From assembly GCA_963729215.1 (NCBI GenBank), contig CAVSND010000021.1:37661-101660 (forward strand): a stretch of DNA of 64,000 nt, in the 5' to 3' direction. The notes beneath the pieces were generated by a model. It worked only from the letters and a program-made list of their open reading frames with translations, was not told where the DNA came from and did not search any database. Within the stretch, counting starts at the first letter, position 1. Each line of letters opens with the position of its first letter. The DNA comes from CAVQJU01 sp963729215. GTDB lineage: Bacteria > Acidobacteriota > Vicinamibacteria > Vicinamibacterales > CAVVIG01. The translations under genes were made by a program, and so were the position numbers. Below are positions 9,365 to 17,071 of this stretch, one piece after another.

Positions 9365-9386
9365 GACGGATATAGACGGATATAAT
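9365..9386 (+). promoter_or_regulatory. Probable promoter with tandem 10-bp repeat over the -10 element
   Basis: GACGGATATA occurs twice head to tail (9365-9374, 9375-9384), and the second copy runs into a perfect TATAAT at 9381-9386. This is 25 bases before the ATG of the prolyl oligopeptidase gene. No good -35 hexamer is seen at standard spacing. A promoter is inferred from position and the -10 match. Confidence 0.45.
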
Positions 9387-9411
9387 CCGGGCAAGCCCAA
9401 GGCAGGTGACC

Positions 9412-11541
9412 ATGACCACGCCCATCATCGTTCGTCTGGCGGTTTCTCTCGCGTTTGCCGCCGTGGCGGTTTCGCTCGCCGCGCAGCGGCTGCGGTATCC
9501 CGAGGCGCGCAAGGACGACCACGTCGACACCTATTTCGGCGTCAAGATCGCCGACCCGTACCGCTGGCTCGAAGACGAAAACTCGGCTGACACGGCCAGG
9601 TGGGTGGAAGCCGAAAACAAGGTCACGTTCGGCTACCTCGAGGGCATCCCGTTCCGGCCGCGCATCAAGGCGCGCCTGACCACGCTGTACAACTATCCGC
9701 GCTTCACCGCGCCGACGCGGCACCAGGATTATTTCGTCTACTCGAAGAACGACGGGCTGCAGAATCAATCCGTCGTCTACATTCAGAAAGGCCTCTCCGG
9801 AACACCGGAGGTGCTGATGGATCCGAACGGTTTTTCGGCGCAGGGCACCACGCAGCTCGCGATGCTGGTCATCTCCAAGAACGCGAAGTATGCCGCCTAC
9901 TGCAAGGCGACCGGCGGCTCCGACTGGCACGATTGCTCCGTCATGGAGATCGCGAGCAGGAAGACGCTGCCCGAAGAACTGCACTGGATCAAGGTGTCCG
10001 ATCTGGCCTGGAAAGACGACGGCTTCTTCTACAGCCGGTACAGCGAGCCCGCGAAAGGCAAGGAGCTGACGGCGTCGAACGACGACCACAAGGTGTACTA
10101 CCACCGCGTGGGCACGCCGCAGTCGGCCGACGAGCTGGTGTTCGAGGACACGCTGAATCCGCAGCGCTTCCACACGGTCGCGACGACCGAGGATCAGCGG
10201 TTTGCCGTGCTGGATGTCTCCGAGCGTGGCAAAGGCAAGGACGGCAACGCGCTGTACTTCCGCGACCTCAACACGCGGGACAAGACGTGGCATCCGATTG
10301 TCTCGGAGATCACCAACGACAGCTACCATGTCATCGACAACGTCGGCGACGCGTTTCTGATTCAGACCAACGCGAATGCGCCGAACTGGAAGGTCGTGCG
10401 GTTCGATCCGCATGCGAACGGACCGTCCCGCTGGCGCGACATCGTGCCGGAAAAGCCGGAAGCCATCGAGAGCGTCAGCACTGCCGGCGGGAAACTGTTC
10501 GTCACGTATCTGAAGGACGTGACGACACGCGCCTACGCGTACCGCCCGGACGGCACGCTCGAGAACGAAGTCGATCTGCCGGGCGTCGGCATCGCGGGCG
10601 GCCTGGGCGGCAACCACGACGATGCGTTCTTCTTCTACTCGTTCACGTCCTTCACGAGCCCGTCGACCATTTACCGCTACGACATCGCCACCCGCAAATC
10701 CACGTTGTTCAGGGCGCCCGACATCCCGGATTTCAAGGCGGCCGACTTCGAGACCAAACAGGTGTTCTTTCCGAGCAAGGACGGCACGCGCGTGCCCATG
10801 TTCCTCGTGCACCGGAAGGGCCTGACGCTCGACGGCACCAACCCCACGCTGATGTACGGCTACGGCGGGTTCAGCGTCAACACGACGCCGAACTTCAGTT
10901 CGCTCCGGCTGGCGCTCCTCGAGCAGGGTGTGGTGTACGCCTCGGTCAACATGCGGGGCGGCGGCGAGTACGGCGAGACGTGGCACCAGGCGGGCATGAA
11001 GCTGAAGAAGCAGAACGTCTTCGACGACTTCATCGCGGGAGCGGAGTGGCTGATCGCGAACAAGTACACCTCGCCGCAGCGCCTGGCGATCCAGGGCGCG
11101 TCAAACGGCGGGCTCCTGGTCGGGGCCGTCGCGAACCAGCGGCCCGATCTGTTCGCGGCCGTCGTTCAACAGGCGGGCGTGATGGACATGCTGCGGTTCC
11201 ACAAGTTCACGATCGGCTGGAACTGGGTCGCCGACTACGGTTCGAGCGACAACGAGGCCGAGTTCAAGGTGCTCGCGGCCTACTCGCCGGTGCACAACGT
11301 CCGGCCGCAGAAGTATCCGGCCACGCTGATCACGACGGCCGACCACGACGACCGCGTCGTCCCCGCGCACTCGTTCAAATACGCGGCGGCGATGCAGGCC
11401 GCGCAGACCGGCGACGCGCCTATCCTGATCCGCATCGATACGACCTCGGGCCACGGCGCCAGCAGCACCACGAAGACCATCGAGCAGACAGCGGACATCT
11501 ACTCGTTCCTGTTCAAGAACCTCGGCGTCACGCCGAAATAG
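9412..11541 (+). CDS. Prolyl oligopeptidase family serine peptidase, exported
   Basis: About 709 residues with a signal peptide ending at SLAAQ. It is an S9A-type enzyme: an N-terminal YPEARKDDHVDTYFG segment, a seven-bladed propeller, and a C-terminal alpha/beta-hydrolase domain with the nucleophile in IQGASNGGLLVGAV, the Asp in TTADHDDRVVPAHS and the His in TTSGHGASS. It cleaves short peptides after proline, here in the periplasm. Length and all catalytic residues are intact. The ATG at 9412 (AAGGCAGG upstream) is preferred over a GTG at 9406. mscS follows 28 bases later. Confidence 0.93.
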   Translation: MTTPIIVRLAVSLAFAAVAVSLAAQRLRYPEARKDDHVDTYFGVKIADPYRWLEDENSADTARWVEAENKVTFGYLEGIPFRPRIKARLTTLYNYPRFTAPTRHQDYFVYSKNDGLQNQSVVYIQKGLSGTPEVLMDPNGFSAQGTTQLAMLVISKNAKYAAYCKATGGSDWHDCSVMEIASRKTLPEELHWIKVSDLAWKDDGFFYSRYSEPAKGKELTASNDDHKVYYHRVGTPQSADELVFEDTLNPQRFHTVATTEDQRFAVLDVSERGKGKDGNALYFRDLNTRDKTWHPIVSEITNDSYHVIDNVGDAFLIQTNANAPNWKVVRFDPHANGPSRWRDIVPEKPEAIESVSTAGGKLFVTYLKDVTTRAYAYRPDGTLENEVDLPGVGIAGGLGGNHDDAFFFYSFTSFTSPSTIYRYDIATRKSTLFRAPDIPDFKAADFETKQVFFPSKDGTRVPMFLVHRKGLTLDGTNPTLMYGYGGFSVNTTPNFSSLRLALLEQGVVYASVNMRGGGEYGETWHQAGMKLKKQNVFDDFIAGAEWLIANKYTSPQRLAIQGASNGGLLVGAVANQRPDLFAAVVQQAGVMDMLRFHKFTIGWNWVADYGSSDNEAEFKVLAAYSPVHNVRPQKYPATLITTADHDDRVVPAHSFKYAAAMQAAQTGDAPILIRIDTTSGHGASSTTKTIEQTADIYSFLFKNLGVTPK

Positions 11542-11569
11542 GCGTCACCGATCACGAAGGAGAGCACGA

Positions 11570-12406
11570 ATGGACCTCCATGAAATATTCGCTGCCGCCA
11601 TCGTCACCCTGATGGCGGTCGCCTGGAAGCTGGCGGGCGCCCTCGCCCTCTGGATCGTGGGCAGCTGGCTGATTCGGTTCACGCTGCGGCTGGTGAGCGC
11701 GTCGATGTCACGGCATCAGGTCGACACGACGCTCGCGCGGTACCTGCACACCGGCCTGAGCATCGCGCTCAAGATCATCCTGATCGTCGCGATGCTCGGG
11801 TTCCTGGGCGTCGAGACGACGTCGTTTGCCGCGCTCATGGCGGCCGGCGGCGTAGCCGTGGGCGTCGCGTGGGGCGGGCTGCTGGCCAATTTTGCGGCCG
11901 GCGTCTTCCTGGTGTTCCTGCGGCCGTTCAAGGTCGGCGACTTCGTGTCGGCGGGCGGCGTCGTCGGCACGGTGGATTCCATCGGCCTCTTTGGCACGAC
12001 CATCAACTCTTCCGACAACGTCCTCAACATTGTCGGCAACAACAAGATCTTTTCGGACACGATCCAGAATTTCTCGGCGAATCCATACCGGCGCGTGGAT
12101 CTCACGGCCACGATCAGCAACGCGGTGGATCATCACCACGCCATCAAGATCCTGAAGGAAGGCCTGAAGAGGATTCCCAACGTGCTGGCGGCGCCGGAAC
12201 CGACCGTGGACGTCCTGCAGTTCACGCCCGCCGGACCGGTGCTCTGCGTCCGGCCCTACTGCAAGAACGACAACTACTGGCAGGTGTACTTCGACACGAA
12301 CCGGATGGTCCGCGAGGCGTTCGGCGACGCCGGCTTCCCGGCGCCTGCCCCCTCCTATACGGTGACCGGCATGCCGGCACCGCCCGCCGAGTCCGTCGGT
12401 CCGTAG
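11570..12406 (+). CDS. Small-conductance mechanosensitive channel, MscS family
   Basis: 278 residues. N-terminal membrane helices are followed by the pore-lining helix and its junction GVAVGVAWGGLLANFAAGVF, then FLVFLRPFKVGDFV and the beta domain with NKIFSDTIQNFSANPYRRVD. This is the core MscS architecture, which releases solutes on osmotic downshock. AAGGAG lies 8 bases before the ATG. The C-terminal end is short, as in YnaI/MscS-core proteins. It follows the peptidase gene closely but a functional link is not evident. Confidence 0.9.
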   Translation: MDLHEIFAAAIVTLMAVAWKLAGALALWIVGSWLIRFTLRLVSASMSRHQVDTTLARYLHTGLSIALKIILIVAMLGFLGVETTSFAALMAAGGVAVGVAWGGLLANFAAGVFLVFLRPFKVGDFVSAGGVVGTVDSIGLFGTTINSSDNVLNIVGNNKIFSDTIQNFSANPYRRVDLTATISNAVDHHHAIKILKEGLKRIPNVLAAPEPTVDVLQFTPAGPVLCVRPYCKNDNYWQVYFDTNRMVREAFGDAGFPAPAPSYTVTGMPAPPAESVGP

Positions 12407-12486
12407 CACGACCTCGTGGAAACATCGCGAACCGCGGCTACAATATCGGGCGGCACCGGTTTACCGGCACGCCCTTCAGGGAGGAC

Positions 12487-13284
12487 ATGATGACGAGTTC
12501 CCGCCGTGATTTTCTGAAAGTCGGAGGGATCGCTGCGGCGCTGGCGCTCCCGGGCGCCCGTTTGCTGACGGCGGAAGGCGAACCCAAACTCGGCCTGATC
12601 TTCCCCCCGCTCAACTATCCGATTCCACCCGATGCCAAGCTGCTGTATCCCACCGGCGTCGAGTTCCTGTCGGGCGGAGTGGGCCTGCCCGGCGGGATGA
12701 CGCTCGCCGGCTACGACGAAGCGATCCCCCGCGTGCTCCCGGCGGCGGAAGCGCTGGCGAAGCAGGGCGCCAAGGTGATCTCCGTCTTCGGATCCTCCCT
12801 CACCTTCTATAAAGGCGCGAAGTTCAACGAGGAGCTGGTGGCGAAGGTGACAAAGGCCACCGGACGGCCGGCGACGACACAGAGCAACGGCCTCGTGGAC
12901 GGGCTGAAGGTCGCCAATGCCAAACGCGTGGCCCTCGCGACCGCATACACGGATACCGTCACCGAGCGGTTGAAGCTCTTTCTCGAGGAATACGGCTTTC
13001 AGGTGACTGCCGCCAAAGGTCTCGGCTACGAGCGGCTCCCGGACTCTGTCTCGCCGGACGTGCTGGTCAAGCTGGGCGTCGAAGCCTACGCGGCATCCAA
13101 CCGGGCCGACGCCGTCGTCATGTCGTGCGGCGGGCTCCGCACGCTCAATGTGATCGTCCCGCTCGAAGGCGAGATCAAGGTGCCGGTCGTGTCGTCAACG
13201 CCCCACGGCCTGATGAACGGCGTGCGCCTGCTCGGCGTGAGTCCGCGCTCGCAGGGCTACGGGATGGTGCTGGCAAAAGCGTAG
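12487..13284 (+). CDS. Arylmalonate decarboxylase/maleate isomerase-like protein with TAT signal
   Basis: About 265 residues opening with a twin-arginine signal (SSRRDFLKVGGIAAALALPG), then an Asp/Glu racemase-superfamily fold. FGSSLTFYKG resembles the oxyanion loop of arylmalonate decarboxylase, where racemases would have a Cys, and MSCGGLRT near residue 215 supplies the single catalytic Cys. This one-Cys pattern fits decarboxylase- or maleate-isomerase-type chemistry rather than two-base racemisation. TAT export suggests periplasmic action. The substrate is unknown. The ATG at 12487 (or 12490) follows GGGAGG. Confidence 0.7.
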   Translation: MMTSSRRDFLKVGGIAAALALPGARLLTAEGEPKLGLIFPPLNYPIPPDAKLLYPTGVEFLSGGVGLPGGMTLAGYDEAIPRVLPAAEALAKQGAKVISVFGSSLTFYKGAKFNEELVAKVTKATGRPATTQSNGLVDGLKVANAKRVALATAYTDTVTERLKLFLEEYGFQVTAAKGLGYERLPDSVSPDVLVKLGVEAYAASNRADAVVMSCGGLRTLNVIVPLEGEIKVPVVSSTPHGLMNGVRLLGVSPRSQGYGMVLAKA

Positions 13285-13299
13285 CGAACGGAGACGCAA

Positions 13300-14514
13300 A
13301 TGGACATCCGACGGCGCGTAGCGCTGGCCGCCGTGGCCGCCAGCCTGGTTGTGGGCACTGCCGTGAACACCGCGCAGGAGGCGGCGGCGGTGCCGGCGTC
13401 CCGAATACTCGACGTCGCCGGCGGCCAGATCCGCGTCGTCACGGTGGCGACGGGATTGTTTCATCCGTGGAGCCTGGCGTTTCTCCCCGACGGGAGCCTG
13501 CTGGTCGCGGAACGCGACGGTCGGCTGCGGATGATTCGCAACGATCGGCTGATGCCCGAGACGGTGTGGACGTCGCCGACGCCTCCGGGCCAGACGCAGG
13601 ATTCGCTGCACTCGGTGGTGGTGCACCCGCGTTTTGCCGACAACGGCCTGGTCTACGTGTCGTACCCGAAGCCGGGTCCGCGCGGCAACACGCTCGCGAT
13701 TGCCCGTGGACACCTGAAAGGCGCGACGCTCAGCGAGGTCAAGGAAATCTTCGAGGCTGACGCCTGGGAAACCAGCGGCAACCTCGCGGGCCGCATGCTC
13801 TTCGGTCCCGATGAGACGCTCTACGTCACGGTCGGCGACCGCGATCGGCTCTGCTGCACCGGCACGGAGGACAACAGCCTCCGCATGAAAGCGCAGTCGC
13901 TCGACAATCACGTCGGCAAGACGCTGCGCCTCAAGGACGATGGCGGCGTGCCCGCGGACAATCCGTTTGTCGGCAAGGCTGGCGCGAAGCCGGAGATCTT
14001 CACCTACGGCCACCGCAACGGTTACGGACTCGCCTTCAACCCGCAGACGCGCGAGCTCTGGCAGGCCGAGATCGGGCCGATGGGGGGCGACGAGGTCAAC
14101 ATCCTCATCGCCGGGCACAACTACGGATGGCCGCTCGTCTCCACGGGCCGCAACTACACCGGAACGCTCGTCTCCGATCAACCCTGGGCCCGCCCCGGCA
14201 TGGACAACCCGCGCATTCACTGGGTGCCGTCCATCAGCCCGTCGAGCATCATGTTCTACACGGGCGACAAGTTCCCGAAATGGAAGGACAGCCTGTTCGT
14301 CGGCGCGCTGACGACGCGGCAGTTGCAGCGTGTCGCGTTCGGTCAGCCGTCGCAGGCGGAGCGGCGCGAGGCGTTGCTGCTGCCGCTGAACATCCGCGTC
14401 CGGGATGTGCAACAGAGCCCGGACGGATATATCTACGTCGCCACCGAACAGGCCAGCGGCCGGGGCGCCTCCGACGGGATGGTCCTGCGCATCGAGCCTA
14501 GCGGCGCACCGTGA
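13300..14514 (+). CDS. PQQ-dependent aldose sugar dehydrogenase-type propeller, exported
   Basis: 404 residues with a signal peptide and the six-bladed glucose/sorbosone dehydrogenase fold. Visible blades include HPWSLAFLPDGSLLVAERDG, FGPDETLYVTVGDRDR and GHRNGYGLAFNP, ending with GHNYGWPLVSTGRNY. The His and Arg positions match soluble PQQ aldose dehydrogenases (YliI/Asd type), which oxidise sugars in the periplasm and pass electrons to the respiratory chain. It starts 12 bases after the previous gene with GGAG upstream, so the two are likely co-transcribed. Its end overlaps the convergent TIR gene by 17 bases. Confidence 0.87.
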   Translation: MDIRRRVALAAVAASLVVGTAVNTAQEAAAVPASRILDVAGGQIRVVTVATGLFHPWSLAFLPDGSLLVAERDGRLRMIRNDRLMPETVWTSPTPPGQTQDSLHSVVVHPRFADNGLVYVSYPKPGPRGNTLAIARGHLKGATLSEVKEIFEADAWETSGNLAGRMLFGPDETLYVTVGDRDRLCCTGTEDNSLRMKAQSLDNHVGKTLRLKDDGGVPADNPFVGKAGAKPEIFTYGHRNGYGLAFNPQTRELWQAEIGPMGGDEVNILIAGHNYGWPLVSTGRNYTGTLVSDQPWARPGMDNPRIHWVPSISPSSIMFYTGDKFPKWKDSLFVGALTTRQLQRVAFGQPSQAERREALLLPLNIRVRDVQQSPDGYIYVATEQASGRGASDGMVLRIEPSGAP

Positions 14515-15424
14515 AGTAGACCGGCACGTGTGATTCGGCGCCGCTGTCGGTCATCAGGGAAAACCTGATCGCGTCTCCTTCGACCGTACCTTTGTAGTAG
14601 TGCTTGTCTTCGTACGACTTCTCGCCAATCGACACCATCGACTTGGTCGTGAAGCTCACCCGGTTGCCTTCGAGCTTCCCGTCAAGAATGCCGCGGCCGC
14701 GCTGCAGGAACGACGCCGTGCCTGACACTTCCTGGCCCGCCACCTCGAAATCGAACGTCTCGGCATAGCTGTCGCCCCAGTCGTATTTCACGGTGCCGGA
14801 CCACTTGCCCCTCACGCTCGCCGCCGCTGACTCAACCTGCGCGATGGCGTGCTTCGACTGCCGATACCTGACGCCGGCGACGGTCGCGATGCCGGCAGCG
14901 GCGAGAAAAACGGCCGCCGCTGGAATCAGCCAGCGCGGCACCCGCGGCGTCCGGGCGCCCAGTCCAGGGACCGTTTTCTGCAGGAGCTCGATCAGCTGTT
15001 CCGCGTCGGCGTGAAAGTGCGCGTCTCTCACTTCGACCGCCTGGTGAACGGCTAGCGGGCGCAGCCCTTCGGGCAGGTCCTCTGCCCGCGGCATGACGGC
15101 GCCGCTCACCAGCACGGGAATGACGCGCACGCCACGCTCGAGGGCCTTGGCGATTTCCAGGCGCACGAAGTCGCCCGGCGCATCGAGGCGCCGGACACCG
15201 TCCGGTCCCGTCAGTGTCAGCCACCGATCGCCGATGACGGCGAGCAGCGCGCTGCACTGGCTGACCTTTTCGCCGATCACCGCCGTGAAATCGTCGCCGC
15301 CCTTGATGTCGTCGAGGTCCATGAACGTCTGCTCGGGGCCGAAACGGCCGGCAAGGACGTCGAACAGGCGGCCGGCATATCCACCGCTGTCGTCACGACG
15401 GTAACTGATGAACACGCCAGGCAT
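14498..15424 (-). CDS. TIR-domain protein with single membrane helix and C-terminal beta domain
   Basis: 308 residues. Residues 1-140 form a TIR domain: GVFISYRRDDSGGYAGRLFD, then TFMDLDDIKGGDDF, and FVRLEIAKALERG carrying the Glu where TIR NADases have their catalytic residue. A linker is followed by one membrane helix (LIPAAAVFLAAAGIATVAGV, about 168-187) and a roughly 110-residue beta-rich tail (VRGKWSGTVKYDWGDSYAET ...), which would lie outside. The layout suggests a membrane sensor or effector, with an outside beta domain and a cytoplasmic TIR. Many bacterial TIR proteins hydrolyse NAD+, but activity here is not shown. No defence genes are adjacent. Confidence 0.8.
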   Translation of the reverse strand: MPGVFISYRRDDSGGYAGRLFDVLAGRFGPEQTFMDLDDIKGGDDFTAVIGEKVSQCSALLAVIGDRWLTLTGPDGVRRLDAPGDFVRLEIAKALERGVRVIPVLVSGAVMPRAEDLPEGLRPLAVHQAVEVRDAHFHADAEQLIELLQKTVPGLGARTPRVPRWLIPAAAVFLAAAGIATVAGVRYRQSKHAIAQVESAAASVRGKWSGTVKYDWGDSYAETFDFEVAGQEVSGTASFLQRGRGILDGKLEGNRVSFTTKSMVSIGEKSYEDKHYYKGTVEGDAIRFSLMTDSGAESHVPVYFTVRR

Positions 15425-15459
15425 GGAACTGCGGCGGATTGTCGTTCGAGTCGCTGACC

Positions 15460-15780
15460 CTATCGAGCGGGCCCGATGGACTCGACCTGGATGGTTTTGC
15501 CGGTGGCGTCGAGCACGCCCGTCACGGAGACCTTCTGCCCCGCGTACCCGGCTGGCGTTTTCTGATCGGTGAGCGCGTAGACTTTCTTGCCTGACAGCAA
15601 CACGTAGCTCGATCCGTGCAGGTCGGCGCAGGCGACGGCGCATTCCGCGTCGGTCGGGCCCATCCGCATCGCCGCGTGACCGGCGGTGCACATGTCATCG
15701 GAGATGACGCCGGTGAACGTCTGCTTGCCGGGGGCGGCGAGCGCCGCCCCGGCAAGCAAACCAACGATCAGGTACTTCAC
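15460..15780 (-). CDS. Small exported protein with conserved Cys/His motif
   Basis: 106 residues with a short signal peptide (MKYLIVGLLAGAALAAPG). The mature part begins TFTGVISDDMCTAGH and has ECAVACADLHGSSYVLL and a beta-rich end (VSVTGVLDATGKTIQVESI). This looks like the small secreted OB-like proteins common in Acidobacteria. Three Cys and two His could bind a metal or haem, but no CxxCH is present. Function unknown. It lies eight bases downstream of the next exported protein gene, in the same direction. Confidence 0.7.
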   Translation of the reverse strand: MKYLIVGLLAGAALAAPGKQTFTGVISDDMCTAGHAAMRMGPTDAECAVACADLHGSSYVLLSGKKVYALTDQKTPAGYAGQKVSVTGVLDATGKTIQVESIGPAR

Positions 15781-15787
15781 GCCGAAG

Positions 15788-16390
15788 TTATTCGCCCGGA
15801 ACCATGAGGTGGGCGGTCGTGGTGCCGGCGTTCATGATCCACACGCCGCCGCCGCGGCCGGTGTCGGGCAGCCCGAGCGTCGCCGTCGTCGCGCCAGGCA
15901 CGGCAATCGTGACGTGGCCGCGCGCGCGCGCCTGCTCCGGGCCCTGAGTGTGGTAGAACACCGAGCCGAACTCGGGCTTCACGCGCGTGCCGGCCTTCTC
16001 CAGCTCGTCGAACGCGGCCTGCGCCTTCGCGCGGTCGCCGAGCGCTTCGATCTTCATGTTCTGCGCGACGCGGTCGAGATTCCCGAGCATGGTGCACTCG
16101 ATCGAGAACGCCTGCTGGAGCGGAAAGCCTGACCGGTCGTAGCAAACCAGTTTGTTCGTGCCCTTCCGCAGGGTCGTATAGGTCTGGTCCGGCTTCCACT
16201 TGATGACGGTAGCCTGGTCCTTGAGATTGGCCGGAGCCGCCAGCAAGGCCATGTCGACGTCCGCCTGCGACGCGCCCGGCTCGAGCGGTGGCGGCGGTGG
16301 CGGCGGCAAGCCCCTGCCTGCCGGCGCCTGCGCGAATGCAATAATCGAAGCCGCGACGATCCCGGCCAGACACAAGGCGATGCGTTTCAT
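15788..16390 (-). CDS. Exported conserved hypothetical protein
   Basis: 200 residues with a signal peptide cleaved near IAFAQ and a proline-rich stretch of eight consecutive Pro around residues 29-36. The remaining beta-rich domain contains ATVIKWKPDQTYTTLRKGTN and ends GVWIMNAGTTTAHLMVPGE. I recognise the general type as an acidobacterial exported protein but not a named family. It has no haem motif and no catalytic signature. It pairs with the 106-residue protein gene. Confidence 0.7.
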   Translation of the reverse strand: MKRIALCLAGIVAASIIAFAQAPAGRGLPPPPPPPLEPGASQADVDMALLAAPANLKDQATVIKWKPDQTYTTLRKGTNKLVCYDRSGFPLQQAFSIECTMLGNLDRVAQNMKIEALGDRAKAQAAFDELEKAGTRVKPEFGSVFYHTQGPEQARARGHVTIAVPGATTATLGLPDTGRGGGVWIMNAGTTTAHLMVPGE

Positions 16391-16518
16391 ACCTGATCCT
16401 CCAGTTGGCTAACCGTAGAATCTTACGCGGGGCCTGCCCCGGGCTCAAGGGGCGTCATTTCCCAGGACTTAAGGCGCATCGTGACGCCGATGTGACGTTG
16501 TCGTCCGGACGGTCGGCG

Positions 16519-16574
16519 TAGCGGGCAGTGCGCCCGCCCGGCGGCTCACTCTTCCCACTGAAGAGTCTGGCTAG
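16519..16574 (+). repeat. Two adjacent hairpins upstream of the chemosensory operon
   Basis: GCGGGC (16521-16526) pairs with GCCCGC (16532-16537) over a 5-base loop. ACTCTTC (16548-16554) pairs with GAAGAGT (16560-16566). Flanking TAGC and GCTA could close both. The layout is like that of the double hairpins at 58377 and 60759, though the sequence differs. It could be a leader structure or terminator. Confidence 0.35.
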
Positions 16575-16656
16575 CTCATCCATGCCTGGACGCGAGCGAA
16601 GTGCGATATGCTCGGCGTTTCGCGTCTCGGAATTATCCGAAGCGAATGCGAACCTG

Positions 16657-17064
16657 ATGCACACCATTTTGATCGTCGACGACTCGCCGACGATTCGCAG
16701 GATGGTCCGGGGATCGCTTGGCACTTTGCCAGAAACAACGTTCGTGGAGGCCGTCTCGGGCCTGCAGGCGATCGAAGCGCTGGCGGTGACTCCCGTGCGC
16801 ATGGTCATCCTCGACCTCAACATGCCCGACATGCACGGTCTCGACGTGCTGCGATTCGTCCGCTCGCACGAGCACTACCGGGATGTGCCCGTCCTCGTCC
16901 TCACCACGCGCGGCGACAGCGGCAGCCGCGACGCCGTCATGCAGGCGGGGGCGTCCTCCTATATGACGAAGCCGTTCGTGCCAGCCGCGCTGGCCGCAGC
17001 GGTTTCCGACCTCCTCGCCACAGCGCCGGCGCCCTCGGACCCCGCCCCGTCGAACCGGACGTAG
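16657..17064 (+). CDS. cheY: CheY-like response regulator
   Basis: A 135-residue single receiver domain: ILIVDDSPTIRRMV at the N-terminus (acidic pair), the phospho-acceptor Asp in MVILDLNMPDMHG, Thr in LVLTTRGDS and Lys in SYMTKPFVP. No output domain follows, so it acts as a diffusible CheY. The start chosen is the ATG at 16657 (MHTILIVDD), directly before the first strand; longer in-frame starts would add nothing recognisable. It is the first gene of the operon, 7 bases before cheA, and is in one frame. Confidence 0.9.
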   Translation: MHTILIVDDSPTIRRMVRGSLGTLPETTFVEAVSGLQAIEALAVTPVRMVILDLNMPDMHGLDVLRFVRSHEHYRDVPVLVLTTRGDSGSRDAVMQAGASSYMTKPFVPAALAAAVSDLLATAPAPSDPAPSNRT

Positions 17065-17071
17065 ATTCGCG

